Below are positions 27,346-36,596 of a stretch of DNA of 64,000 nucleotides, piece by piece. Every line of letters begins with the position of its first letter. The first letter of the stretch is position 1. The DNA comes from Allobosea sp. CS1GBMeth4. Its GTDB lineage: Bacteria > Pseudomonadota > Alphaproteobacteria > Rhizobiales > Beijerinckiaceae. Where the stretch lies: positions 1-64,000 of the forward strand of contig NZ_FYAS01000031.1 of NCBI RefSeq assembly GCF_900185715.1, given 5' to 3'. The position numbers were made by a program, and so were the translations under genes. The notes under the pieces were generated by a model. That model searched no databases. It was given only the letters and a program-made list of their open reading frames with translations, and was not told the DNA's origin.

Positions 27346-27972
27346 ATGCTGTCCCATGACCAGATCTGGAGCGCGATCGACGCGCTCGCCCGGCGCTATG
27401 GACTGACGCCGTCCGGCCTCGCCCGCAAGGCCGGGCTCGACGCCACCACCTTCAACCGTTCGAAGCGGATCGGCGCCGATGGGCGCGAGCGCTGGCCGTC
27501 GACCGAATCGATCGCCAAGATCCTGTCGGCGACCGGCGCCTCCTTCGACGAGTTCATGAACGTGGTCCGCCGCGGCGCGCCGCCGGCGCATACCATCCCG
27601 GTGATCGGCTTCGCCCAGGCCGGCTCCGGCGGCTTCTTCGACGATGGCGGCTTCCCGGTCGGCTCCGGCTGGGACGAGGTCGCCTTCCCGGGCCTGCAGG
27701 ACGAGAAGGCCTATGCGCTCGAGATCGCCGGCGATTCGATGCTGCCGCTCTATCGCGACGGCGACACCATCATCGTCTCGCCCGGCGCCGCCATCCGCCG
27801 CGGCGACCGCGTCGTGGTCAAGACCGTCGACGGCGAGGTGCTGGCCAAGCAGCTCAGGCGCCAGACGGCGAAGACGGTCGAGCTCGCCTCGCTCAACCCC
27901 GAGCATCCCGATCGCGTGCTGGCGCTCGCCGAGATCGCCTTTATGGCGCGGGTGATCTGGGCGAGCCAGTAG
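27346..27972 (+). CDS. S24-family (LexA/CI-like) transcriptional regulator
   Basis: The 208-residue protein has an N-terminal helix-turn-helix (~10–62, LTPSGLARKAGLDATTFNRS) and a C-terminal S24 peptidase-like domain. The Ser/Lys dyad is visible (Ser131 in AGDSMLPL, Lys159 in RVVVKT). An Ala-Gly pair at ~92–93 is placed like the self-cleavage site of LexA/CI proteins. It could thus be inactivated by cleavage under DNA damage, or only use the domain for dimerisation. No phage genes are nearby. It is divergent from the DUF952–pyrD pair. Confidence 0.86.
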   Translation: MLSHDQIWSAIDALARRYGLTPSGLARKAGLDATTFNRSKRIGADGRERWPSTESIAKILSATGASFDEFMNVVRRGAPPAHTIPVIGFAQAGSGGFFDDGGFPVGSGWDEVAFPGLQDEKAYALEIAGDSMLPLYRDGDTIIVSPGAAIRRGDRVVVKTVDGEVLAKQLRRQTAKTVELASLNPEHPDRVLALAEIAFMARVIWASQ

Positions 27973-28020
27973 GCGCCTCGCATCGGAACGGCCTCCGGGC
28001 CGAGCCGATGCCGACGGGGC

Positions 28021-29475
28021 TCAGGCAGCAGCCCGCCGCGCCGGCAACGACACCGTGAACACCGCGCCGACCTCGGATGCTTCGAGCGCGATCGTCCCGC
28101 CATGCAGCCGCACCAGCTCGGCCGCGATCGCGAGCCCCAGCCCGGTGCCGCCGGGATTGACCGAGCCGCGAAAGGCCTGGAACAGGTTGTCGCGTGCCCG
28201 GGCCGGCACGCCGGGCCCGTTGTCCGCGATGCGCAGGACGAGATCGTCATGGCGCTGCCCGGCGCTGATCCTCAGCATCGGCTTGCGCTCGCCGGCTTCG
28301 GCGACGCTGTCGAGCGCCTGGACGGCGTTGCGCATCAGATTGGACAGCACACGTGCCATCTGGTCGGGGTCGCAAGGGGCGACCAGCCCCGGCGGAACCT
28401 CGTTGACGAAGTCGATCGCGCCGTTCTCTCCCAGGCCGAGCAATTCGGCCTGGTCGGCGACGAGCTGGCGCAAGGCCACGTCGCGCAAGGCCGGCGTCGC
28501 CTCGGCGGCGCGGCCATAGGCGAGCGTCGCCTGGCAGAAATCGATGGCGCGCCCCAGCGTCGCGATCAAACGCGGCGCGAAACGCCGGATCTTGGGATCG
28601 CGCGTCTCGGTCAGCCGGTCCGACATGAGCTGCGCGGCGGCCAGCATGTTGCGCAGGTCGTGGTTGATCTTGCTGACCGCCAGCCCGAGCTCGGCGAGGT
28701 GCTTCTTGGCGCGCAGATCGTCGGCGAGCGTCGCCTGCATGCGGGCCAGGGCCCGCTGCGCCTCGCCGATCTCGTCGGCACGCTGTGTCGGCTCGATGAT
28801 CCGGCGCGGATTCTCCGGATCGTGCTCGAATTCCATGACATTGGCGGCGAGATGCCGGATCGGCTGGACGATCAGCCAGTTCAGCGAGAGATAGACCAGC
28901 CCGGCCGTCAGGACCGAGATGATCAGGGTGATCAGCGTCAGGTTGATCGAGAATTTCAGCATGGCCTGGCGCAGCGGCCGTTCGTCGATCACCATCTCGA
29001 CGAAGTCGGCCGCGCCGACCGCCTGCCCGACGACCCGGATCGGCATCTCGTGCGACGGCCGCACCAGCGTCGCCACCGACTCCATGATCGCCTCGATCCA
29101 GCCCTGGTCGCGCAGATCGACCGTCTTGGCGACCTCGTGCGGCATCGAATCGAGGCTGAGCAGGCGGCGCGCCCCGCCGACCCGCGCGGCGATGGCGGAA
29201 GCTCCGACCCCGGCCAGAATCCGCTCCTCGCTGCCCTCCGGGAGGCCGTCGGCGGGAGCGCCCTCGAGCACGAGCACGGCGATCTGGGCCGCCGCCAGGC
29301 GGTCGTTCAACCAGTTGCGCCGGAAGTTGGCGACCGAGGGCAGGTAGATCAGCACCTCGGCCAGCATCACGAACAGGATGGTCAGGACCAGCAGCTTGGC
29401 CGACAGGCCGAGCTGGGTCGGCCCGCGCGGAACGCTGATCGACAGGGTGTTGGGATCGAACCGTCTCACCGACAT
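28021..29475 (-). CDS. Membrane sensor histidine kinase with HAMP domain
   Basis: The 484 residues run: membrane helix ~25–47, periplasmic sensor region ~48–172, second helix ~175–200, HAMP linker, dimerisation helix with phospho-acceptor His272 in KINHDLRNM, and HATPase domain (N-box SNLMRNAVQAL, G1 box DNGPGVP, G2 box GGTGLGLAI). The catalytic parts are intact. No response regulator lies next to it. It starts 11 bases after the flavoprotein gene stops and is probably co-transcribed with it. Confidence 0.88.
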   Translation of the reverse strand: MSVRRFDPNTLSISVPRGPTQLGLSAKLLVLTILFVMLAEVLIYLPSVANFRRNWLNDRLAAAQIAVLVLEGAPADGLPEGSEERILAGVGASAIAARVGGARRLLSLDSMPHEVAKTVDLRDQGWIEAIMESVATLVRPSHEMPIRVVGQAVGAADFVEMVIDERPLRQAMLKFSINLTLITLIISVLTAGLVYLSLNWLIVQPIRHLAANVMEFEHDPENPRRIIEPTQRADEIGEAQRALARMQATLADDLRAKKHLAELGLAVSKINHDLRNMLAAAQLMSDRLTETRDPKIRRFAPRLIATLGRAIDFCQATLAYGRAAEATPALRDVALRQLVADQAELLGLGENGAIDFVNEVPPGLVAPCDPDQMARVLSNLMRNAVQALDSVAEAGERKPMLRISAGQRHDDLVLRIADNGPGVPARARDNLFQAFRGSVNPGGTGLGLAIAAELVRLHGGTIALEASEVGAVFTVSLPARRAAA

Positions 29476-29486
29476 CGAGCGCCAGT

Positions 29487-30935
29487 CTATCCGAAATGGC
29501 GCAGGAAGCCGATGAGGCGGCGAAGCCCGGGTTTCGCCGCCAGCGGCGCCTGGAACGAGAGCGCGGCCTTCTGCGAAAGCTCCGACAGGCTTCGGGATGG
29601 GGCGGCGAGGCCGGCCATCTCCTTGACGTTAATCCGCTTCTGCACGGCCAGGCACCAGGGCGCGATCAACTCGGCCGCCTGGACACCGGCGATGACGGCG
29701 CCGAGGATGCCGCCCCTGCGGTCGGTCACGAGCTTGATCAGTCCTTCGCTGTCCCCCTCGGCCTGGGCGCGGCCACTCTCGGCATAGGGCCAGCGCAGCA
29801 CCCGGATCTCGCCGCGCGCGCGGGCTTGCGCTTCGCTCAGGCCGACGCTGGCGAGCTCCGGCCAGCCATGCACGGTGCGCGGCACCTGTTCCGGCCTGAA
29901 CCGTGCCGGCCACCGGAACAGGGCATTGCGCAGTACGAGCCCGGCCTGGTGCTGGGCTGTCTGGCCCGACTCCGGACTTTCCGCCGCGCCGCCGGCGCAG
30001 CCGCCGATCGCATAGATGTGGCGGTTGGCGGTACGCAGCGAATGGTCGACGAGGATGCCATGATCGTCCCAGCGCACGCCTGCGAGGTCGAGCTCGAGAC
30101 CGGCGATGTTCGGCCTGCATCCGCTCGCGACCAGCAGATGCGTGCCCTCGACCTGGACCTCGCCGCCGAGCACGAGCCGCGGCCGCTGCCGGCGGCTCTC
30201 GGCGCGCAGGACCGGCCGGCCTTCGTGCAGGGCGACGCCGTCGCCGAGCACAGCGCGCCGGAGAACGCCGACCGCTTCCGGATCGTCCTCCGGCAACAGG
30301 CCGTCGGGGGCGACCAGGGTGACCTCGCTGCCGAGCGCGCGCATCGCCTGGGCCAGCTCCAGCGCGGCCGGCGTGCCGCCGAGCACGATCAGCCTCTCCG
30401 GCCGTCTCGCCAGGGCGAGGACGCCGTCCGCGGTCAGATAGGGCAGGTCGGAAAGACCGGCGATCGCCGGGATCGCAGGCAGGGAGCCGGTCGCGACGAC
30501 GAAGCGGCGGGCCTTGATCACGGTCTCGCCGACGGCGATCTGATGGCGGTTCTGGAAGCGTGCCTCGCCCGTGACGACCTGGACTCCCAGGGCGGCGAGG
30601 CGCTCGTCCGAATCGTTCCTCGCCATCCTGGCCGCGACATGGTCGAGACGAGCCCGCACGGCCCCGTGGTCGATCTCGGCCGAATGCGCGGGCGGGAGGC
30701 CGAGACGGCGCGCGTCGGCGGCGGCCCGTGCGCGCCCGGCGACGGCACGCAGGGCCTGCGCACGCACGTCCTCACGGGCGGAAAGTGCACTTCCGCCGTG
30801 CCGGACCAGCACCGTCCGGATGCCGAACAGCGCGGCGGCGGTCGCGACGGCGAGCCCGCCGGGACTGTCGCCGATGACGCAGATGTCCGGCGTCGTCGGG
30901 GCCGTGCTGGCTGATGGGCTGGCGGTTTGGCTCAC
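29487..30935 (-). CDS. Dihydrolipoamide dehydrogenase-like flavoprotein lacking redox disulphide
   Basis: The 482-residue protein follows the class I pyridine nucleotide-disulphide reductase layout. An N-terminal FAD site comes first (CVIGDSPGGLAVA). VVATGSLPAIP follows, then a central NAD(P) site (LIVLGGTPAALELAQAM), IYAIGGCAGG, and a C-terminal interface domain (WPELASVGLSE). The CxxxxC active-site pair expected ~40 residues in is missing: that segment reads HGGSALSAREDV. The C-terminal His-Pro of the family (normally HPTLSE) reads PSRSLSE. It should bind FAD and perhaps NAD(P)H but cannot do the usual dithiol chemistry. The GTG start at 30935 follows a GGAG site. Confidence 0.8.
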   Translation of the reverse strand: MSQTASPSASTAPTTPDICVIGDSPGGLAVATAAALFGIRTVLVRHGGSALSAREDVRAQALRAVAGRARAAADARRLGLPPAHSAEIDHGAVRARLDHVAARMARNDSDERLAALGVQVVTGEARFQNRHQIAVGETVIKARRFVVATGSLPAIPAIAGLSDLPYLTADGVLALARRPERLIVLGGTPAALELAQAMRALGSEVTLVAPDGLLPEDDPEAVGVLRRAVLGDGVALHEGRPVLRAESRRQRPRLVLGGEVQVEGTHLLVASGCRPNIAGLELDLAGVRWDDHGILVDHSLRTANRHIYAIGGCAGGAAESPESGQTAQHQAGLVLRNALFRWPARFRPEQVPRTVHGWPELASVGLSEAQARARGEIRVLRWPYAESGRAQAEGDSEGLIKLVTDRRGGILGAVIAGVQAAELIAPWCLAVQKRINVKEMAGLAAPSRSLSELSQKAALSFQAPLAAKPGLRRLIGFLRHFG

Positions 30936-31114
30936 GCCGCGTCTCCGGGTCGCTGTTCTGGCCGTGCAGATGCGTTGCCGCCTCGGCGGAATCAAGCGTG
31001 CCGCCGCGCGAGAGCCGGTTCGGATCAGGTCGCCCGACCTGATCCTCGGCCCGTCTCGTCGCCAAGGAAGCGTCGAGCGGCCAATTCCGGCAAGACGATG
31101 GCGGAGCCCTGTCG

Positions 31115-33538
31115 TCAGGCGATCTTGCGCGGCTCGTCGCCCTTGCCGAACTCCGACACGGGCCGGGGCCGGCCGAACAGGTAGCCCTGCGCCCGCTGTG
31201 CGCCGAGCAGCTGTACCGCCATGCGCTGCGCCTCGGTCTCGATGCCTTCGACGACCACGTTCATCGACAGGCGCCGGGCAAGCTGGCAGACCGCCTCGAT
31301 CACGGCTTTCGAGGCCTCGTCGCTGTTGACGTTGCGGCTGAAGCTCTGGTCGATCTTCACCTGCGAGAACGGGTAGGTCGAGAGATAGGCCAGCGAGGAA
31401 TAGCCCGTCCCGAAATCGTCGAGCGCGAACTTCACCCCGATGGCGCGCAGCTCGTTGATGACCTCGAGCGTCGTCTTGTTGTCCTCGATCAGCAGCGATT
31501 CCGTGACCTCGAGCGTCAGGCGCCCGGGCGCGAGATGGGCGAGCAGCAGCGCGTTCTTGACGGTTTCGACGATGCGGCGCGGCTCGCGGAACTGCAACGG
31601 CGAGACGTTGACGGAGACGCCGATATTGTCCGGCCACTTCGCCGCATCCTGGCAGGCCTGGCGGATCGCCCAGTCGCCCATGCCGGCGATCAGGCCGGAC
31701 TGCTCCGCGATCGGGATGAACACGCCCGGCTGCACCATGCCGCGGCTCGGGTGCCGCCAGCGCATCAGCGCCTCGCGCGTGACGACCTCCTGCGTGCGCA
31801 GATCGATGATCGGCTGGTAGTGCAGCTCGAGCGCGCCTTCGGCCGAGGCCTGCCGCAGGTCGACCTCGATCTCGTGGCGCTGGAGCATCTCCTCCGCCAT
31901 GGCCGGATCGAAGAAGGTCGCGGTGTTGCGGCCGGCCGCCTTGGCCTTGTAGAGCGCGGTGTCGGCATGGCGCAGCAGGTCGGCGGGCGTCGTGCCGTCG
32001 GTCGGCGCTAGCGCGATGCCGATGCTGGCGGTGACGTAGACGGTCTTGGTCTCGAGCTCGAAGGCCCGGTCCATCGTGTCGATCATCCGCTGAGCGATCG
32101 TCCTGACCGTCGCGACGTCGGTCGCCGGCAGGATCAGCACGAACTCGTCGCCGCCGAAGCGCGCCAGGAGGTCGTTGTGGCGGATAGCGCTCTTCAGGCG
32201 CGCGGCGGTCTGGATCAGCACCCGGTCGCCGATGTCGTGGCCGAGATTGTCGTTGACCTGCTTGAAGCCGTCGAGGTCGATATAGAGCAGCGCGAAAGTC
32301 TCGCCGGTGCGGTCGTGGCGGCGAAAGGCTTCGGCGAGCTGCGTGTTGAACTCGAAGCGGTTGGCGAGACCGGTCAGTTCGTCGAAGCGCGCCATCTGCT
32401 CGATGCGCGCCTCCGTCGCCTTCCGCTCGGTCGCGTCCTCGGTCAGCATCAGCACGCCGCCCTCGGCCGCCGGCGCGATGGTGACCACGAGCATGCGCCC
32501 GTTGCGCGACTGCAACTCGTAGACCGCCGCCTGCTGCGTCGCCTGCACGCCGTCGAGCGCCGCCTTGATGTCGCGCACCTGCTCCGGCGTCATCACCTGG
32601 CGCTCCACCAGGAAGCGCGCGATCGCGCTGATCGGCGTGCCCGGCAGGGCGAGCGTCTCGGGAATGCCGTAGAGCGCGGCGTGCGGTGCGTTCGAGACGG
32701 CGAGGTCGAGCTTGCGGTCGAACATCGCCAGCCCGTGGATCATGGTGTTGAGCGCGGCGTCGAGCGTCAGGTTCTGCGAGCGCAGCGCCGTCGCCAGCGC
32801 CTTCGACTGCTTCATCGCGTCGCTGAGCGCCAGCAGGTTGCGGTGCAGGGAGTTGGTGATCGCGATGTTGGCGCCGACATAGAGGAAGGCGAAATAGCCG
32901 ATGTATTGGTAGTACGGGTTGTGCGCCTGGATCAGCCCGATCGCCATCGGCACGCAGAAGGTGAGCAGCTGGACGGCGACGAATTTCGGCCGTCCGGCAT
33001 TGCGCGCGACATAGCCCGAGGCCAGCGCGATCGTCGACGACACCGAGGTGATATGGGCGGCCGGGTCGTCGGTCCAGGCCAGGGCCGCATAGCAGCTCAG
33101 GCCGAGCACGGCGCTGAAGACGGTCGCGCCGAGGAAGTATTCCCGATCCCAGCGCTTGGTCTGGGCGAGCGTGTCCTCGGAATGGTCGAGCCTGCGGTAG
33201 CGGACCACCGTGATGATCCGCAGGATGACGACCAGCGTGACGCACAGCGTCAGCGCCATGAAGACATCGGCCCGGGTGGCGATCCAGCACAGGAAGGGGG
33301 TGAGGATTCCGGCGACGCCGCCGGGGATGATCGAGCCCGGCGAGGAGAACAGCGAGGAGACGAGCAGGCGATAATCGGCGAGATCGACCGCGTGCCGGCC
33401 GTCATGCTCGGCCGGCTGCTCCGCGATCGCCCTGTCTGCGCTGGCATTGCGCAACCGGTTCGGCACTCCCGCCATCCACTCCCTGCCCTGAAACGGTATC
33501 TGGAGAGGCGGCTGACGACCCATCCTTTGCCGCGTCAC
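31115..33538 (-). CDS. Membrane PAS-GGDEF-EAL cyclic-di-GMP enzyme
   Basis: The 807 residues contain six or so membrane helices (~60–230), a PAS-like sensor (~255–370), a GGDEF domain with intact GGDEF (462–466) and an inhibitory-site RHND just before it (453–456), and an EAL domain with EAL (589–591), DDFGTGYSS and VEGIE. Both synthesis and breakdown of cyclic-di-GMP look possible. The start is uncertain: GTG 33538 is used, but ATG 33475 behind AGGGAG is also credible and still leaves the whole membrane part. It lies 104 bases downstream of an RpfF-like crotonase, recalling RpfF–RpfR pairs. Confidence 0.9.
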   Translation of the reverse strand: MTRQRMGRQPPLQIPFQGREWMAGVPNRLRNASADRAIAEQPAEHDGRHAVDLADYRLLVSSLFSSPGSIIPGGVAGILTPFLCWIATRADVFMALTLCVTLVVILRIITVVRYRRLDHSEDTLAQTKRWDREYFLGATVFSAVLGLSCYAALAWTDDPAAHITSVSSTIALASGYVARNAGRPKFVAVQLLTFCVPMAIGLIQAHNPYYQYIGYFAFLYVGANIAITNSLHRNLLALSDAMKQSKALATALRSQNLTLDAALNTMIHGLAMFDRKLDLAVSNAPHAALYGIPETLALPGTPISAIARFLVERQVMTPEQVRDIKAALDGVQATQQAAVYELQSRNGRMLVVTIAPAAEGGVLMLTEDATERKATEARIEQMARFDELTGLANRFEFNTQLAEAFRRHDRTGETFALLYIDLDGFKQVNDNLGHDIGDRVLIQTAARLKSAIRHNDLLARFGGDEFVLILPATDVATVRTIAQRMIDTMDRAFELETKTVYVTASIGIALAPTDGTTPADLLRHADTALYKAKAAGRNTATFFDPAMAEEMLQRHEIEVDLRQASAEGALELHYQPIIDLRTQEVVTREALMRWRHPSRGMVQPGVFIPIAEQSGLIAGMGDWAIRQACQDAAKWPDNIGVSVNVSPLQFREPRRIVETVKNALLLAHLAPGRLTLEVTESLLIEDNKTTLEVINELRAIGVKFALDDFGTGYSSLAYLSTYPFSQVKIDQSFSRNVNSDEASKAVIEAVCQLARRLSMNVVVEGIETEAQRMAVQLLGAQRAQGYLFGRPRPVSEFGKGDEPRKIA

Positions 33539-33642
33539 CTAACGGCATTAAGAGGAAAAGGTAAAAGTTTCATGAGAGTTACAGGGCGGAGTCGTCCGAT
33601 CGCCGGAAACGCCGGCCGGCTCGGGATTCGCGATAGGCCCGG

Positions 33643-34623
33643 TCAGGCCACTCCGGTACGCGCAAGAGCGTCCTCCGAGCCGCGCTGATAGACGCGCGAC
33701 AGCATGCGGTCCTGCGTCTGGGCGATACGCTGCAGCTTCGAGATCGCGCTCGGATGCAGGCGCAGCATGCAATCGGTCCAGAGCTGGCCGAGATATTCGA
33801 GCTCCTCCCGCAGGTTGCCGGCGCGACGATTGAAGGCCGAGAACAGCGCCGTGCGGGCGGCGTGGATCGGCAGCGAGTCGGCGGCGTATTTGCGGATCCA
33901 GTCCTCGCCCGTCCCGGTCGGCACCACCGCCTCCAGCCCGCCGGCTGCCATGAACTCGGCAGCGCTCATCTCCTCGCCCGATTGCAGCATGCGCTCGGCC
34001 GCGCGCGGGCCCATACGCCGCGACAGGAGCCCCACGGCGGTGATCGGGAAATGGTTGAACTTGATCTCCGGATAGACGAACGAGGCCTGTTCCTCCGCGA
34101 TCATGACATTGCACGAGCGCGGCGCGTCGATGCCGCCGCCGATCGCCTTGGCGTGGATCGTCGAGAGCGTGACGGCCAGGCCGTTGAGCCCGCTGGCGTT
34201 GCGCAGGGCGTCCTCGACCGAGAGCCGGGCGTATTCGGCCAAGGCGGGGCGGTCGTTCTTGGCGAGGCAATCGAGATAGAAGTCGAGATCGCCGCCGAGG
34301 GTGAAGAACGGTCCGGTGCCGCGGAAGGCGAGGAAGCGCACCGGCGCGCCGTGATACTGCTCGGGGGCTCCCCATAGGTCGATCACGGCCTGCTGCACCT
34401 TGCCGAGGCTGTCGAGCAGCTGCAGCGTGAAGACCGGCTTCAGCTCCGGCTTGATGGTGACCCAGAGCAGGCGCAGGTCCGGCTCATAGGCCAGCTGCAC
34501 CTCCGGCAGGAAGCCGGCCCGGTGCCTGATCGCCTCGATCACCTCGCCGGTGGCGAGCTCGGCGACGGCCTGGTCGCTCGTCGGTGCATAGCTCTGGAAC
34601 ATCGTCTCGTCTCCGCCTCGCAT
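33643..34623 (-). CDS. RpfF-like crotonase (candidate DSF-family signal synthase)
   Basis: The 326-residue protein is a crotonase-fold enzyme with the oxyanion-hole region FFTLGGDLDFYLDCL (~106–120). The segments GGGIDAPRSCNVMIAEE and YPEIKFNHFP follow. The pattern, including YARLSVEDAL and LLSRRMGPRAAE, resembles RpfF, which makes the cis-2-unsaturated fatty acid signals of the DSF family. RpfF uses two Glu residues 20 apart. Here the second is Glu186 but the first is Asp166, at the right spacing. The start may be ATG 34623 or, seven codons on, ATG 34602. It could instead be another acyl-CoA hydratase-like enzyme. Confidence 0.72.
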   Translation of the reverse strand: MRGGDETMFQSYAPTSDQAVAELATGEVIEAIRHRAGFLPEVQLAYEPDLRLLWVTIKPELKPVFTLQLLDSLGKVQQAVIDLWGAPEQYHGAPVRFLAFRGTGPFFTLGGDLDFYLDCLAKNDRPALAEYARLSVEDALRNASGLNGLAVTLSTIHAKAIGGGIDAPRSCNVMIAEEQASFVYPEIKFNHFPITAVGLLSRRMGPRAAERMLQSGEEMSAAEFMAAGGLEAVVPTGTGEDWIRKYAADSLPIHAARTALFSAFNRRAGNLREELEYLGQLWTDCMLRLHPSAISKLQRIAQTQDRMLSRVYQRGSEDALARTGVA

Positions 34624-35060
34624 TGCACCCCTCGACGCCGCCGAGGGTACAGAAGGTTAATGGATTGTAAACGCAAACTGCCGGAAATGGTTAATTTCAT
34701 TAAGCTTTATTCGTTGACTCCGCAGTCGGCTCACAGTCCGCAAGCGTATCCGTCGACCGTTTTCCCGGTGCCGCCGTCGCTGCACCGATGCACGCAATGG
34801 GCGTGCCAACATACCATCGATCGGTCAGGGTTGCCGAGATAGGGAAATTTTTACCAATCCAGGGTCGCCCGCGCTCGGTCGCAGGCGGCCTGGAACAGGG
34901 CTGTCTCAGGAAGGGACCGGCGGCGCCGCAGTTGTGCCGCAATCGGTCGCGCTAAGAGAGGCGCGGCCGCCGATCCGGCTTGTCCGGGCGAGGGTGAGCG
35001 GCTAACCATGAATCGACCTCCGCGGCCTGATCGCTGCGGCTATTCCGATGAGCTGACGCC
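34624..35060. other. Intergenic control region with CtrA-like site
   Basis: No gene is seen. The first ~110 bases are AT-rich and must hold the promoter of the leftward crotonase gene. TTAATGGATTGTAAA (34657–34671) is one base off the CtrA consensus TTAA-N7-TTAA, and a second TTAACC half-site (on the minus strand) lies near 34690. The remainder, toward the small gene at 35061, has no recognisable feature. Confidence 0.35.
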
Positions 35061-35225
35061 TTGAGCCGCCAGACCGAAGCCGAGGATGAGAGAAGGGCGC
35101 GTCTCGCCGCCGCCCTCCGCGAGAATCTGAAGCGCCGCAAGGCGCAGGCGAGGGCTCGGCGCGCTCCGGACACGACGGCCGAGGACAAGCTACCGCCCGC
35201 CCAGGCCGAACCTCCCCGGTCCTGA
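35061..35225 (+). CDS. Small conserved basic protein upstream of murA
   Basis: A TTG-started frame of 54 residues reads RARLAAALRENLKRRKAQAR in its middle, followed by a Pro/Glu-rich tail ending in PPRS. Short proteins with an ALRENLKRRKAQARxR core are commonly found in alphaproteobacteria; function is unknown. It is helical and strongly basic. No upstream ATG in frame gives a longer product. It ends 50 bases before murA and is probably in the same transcript. Confidence 0.58.
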   Translation: MSRQTEAEDERRARLAAALRENLKRRKAQARARRAPDTTAEDKLPPAQAEPPRS

Positions 35226-35275
35226 TCCCCTTTCTTGGCCGGCGCCGCCGCCGGCTGTCCTGCAGGACGAGCTAG

Positions 35276-36565
35276 ATGGACCGTATCCGCATCACCGGCG
35301 GCCAGCGCCTCGATGGCGTGATCCCGATCTCGGGCGCGAAGAACGCGGCGCTGCCGCTGATGATCGCGAGCCTGCTCACCGACGAGACGCTGACGCTGAC
35401 CAATGTGCCGCGGCTCTCCGACGTCAGCGCGCTCTCGCGCATCCTCTCCAACCATGGCGTCGACCGCTCGGTCGCCGGCAAGCGGGCCGGCCAGAGCGCC
35501 GAGACCGGGCAGACCATCGCCCTGACCGCGCGCCAGATCGTCGATACCTGCGCGCCCTACGAGCTGGTCTCGACCATGCGCGCGAGCTTCTGGGTGATCG
35601 CGCCGATCCTCGCGCGCATGGGCGAGGCGAAAGTGTCGTTGCCGGGCGGCTGCGCCATCGGCACGCGCCCGGTCGACCTTCTGCTGATGGCGCTGGAACG
35701 CCTGGGCGCCACCATCACCATCGAAGGCGGCTATGCGCTGGCGCGCGCGCCCAAGGGGCTGAAGGGCGCCGAGATCGTCTTCCCGAAGGTCACGGTCGGC
35801 GGCACGCACACGGCGCTGATGGGAGCGGTGCTCGCGAGCGGCGACACCGTGATCGAGAACGCCGCGCGCGAGCCGGAAGTGGTCGATCTCGCCCTCTGCC
35901 TCAACAAGATGGGCGCCAGGATCGAGGGCGCCGGCACCTCCCGGATCACCATTCGCGGCGTCTCGCGCCTCGGCGGGACCCATCACGCCGTCCTGCCCGA
36001 CCGGATCGAGACCGGGACCTATGCGATGGCGGTCGCGATGACCGGCGGCGACGTCCTGCTCGAAGGCGCGCGTGCCGACCTGCTGCAGGCGGCGCTCGAC
36101 GTGATGAGCCAGGCCGGCGTCGACATCGCCGAGACCAATGAGGGCATCCGCGTTCGCCGCAACGGCGCGGCGCTCGAAGCGGTGGACGTCACCACCGACC
36201 CCTTCCCCGGCTTCCCGACCGATCTCCAGGCCCAGCTCATGGCGCTGATGACCAGGGCCAGGGGCACCTCGCGCATCCGCGAGACCATCTTCGAGAACCG
36301 CTTCATGCATGTGCAGGAGCTCGCCCGGCTCGGCGCGAGGATCCGGCTCGACGGCGATGCGGCCTATGTCGACGGCGTCGAGAAGCTGACCGGCGCCCCG
36401 GTGATGGCGACGGATCTGCGCGCTTCGGTTTCGCTCGTCATCGGCGGCCTCGTCGCCGAGGGCGAGACGATGATCAATCGCGTCTATCACCTCGACCGCG
36501 GATTCGAGGCGCTGGAGACCAAGCTCGGCCGCTGCGGCGCGCAGATCGAGCGCATCAGCGGTTGA
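35276..36565 (+). CDS. murA: UDP-N-acetylglucosamine 1-carboxyvinyltransferase
   Basis: MurA adds enolpyruvate to UDP-GlcNAc, the first committed step of peptidoglycan synthesis. The 429-residue product has the N-terminal [20 protein letters not shown] block (seen as [12 protein letters not shown]). The catalytic Cys126 sits in [11 protein letters not shown], the position targeted by fosfomycin, so no built-in Cys-to-Asp resistance change is present. The C-terminal half is complete ([17 protein letters not shown]). It leads the conserved run murA–DUF2948–hisD–UPF0262–phosphatase. Confidence 0.97.
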   Translation: MDRIRITGGQRLDGVIPISGAKNAALPLMIASLLTDETLTLTNVPRLSDVSALSRILSNHGVDRSVAGKRAGQSAETGQTIALTARQIVDTCAPYELVSTMRASFWVIAPILARMGEAKVSLPGGCAIGTRPVDLLLMALERLGATITIEGGYALARAPKGLKGAEIVFPKVTVGGTHTALMGAVLASGDTVIENAAREPEVVDLALCLNKMGARIEGAGTSRITIRGVSRLGGTHHAVLPDRIETGTYAMAVAMTGGDVLLEGARADLLQAALDVMSQAGVDIAETNEGIRVRRNGAALEAVDVTTDPFPGFPTDLQAQLMALMTRARGTSRIRETIFENRFMHVQELARLGARIRLDGDAAYVDGVEKLTGAPVMATDLRASVSLVIGGLVAEGETMINRVYHLDRGFEALETKLGRCGAQIERISG

Positions 36566-36596
36566 CGATAGGCCACGCCCCCGCCAGATAGGGCGC

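Noticed and set aside
29487..33290. A single 1267-codon leftward frame suggesting a giant fusion of flavoprotein and cyclase
   Set aside because: Only the last ~480 codons show protein character. The upper part is an out-of-frame shadow of the GGDEF-EAL gene.
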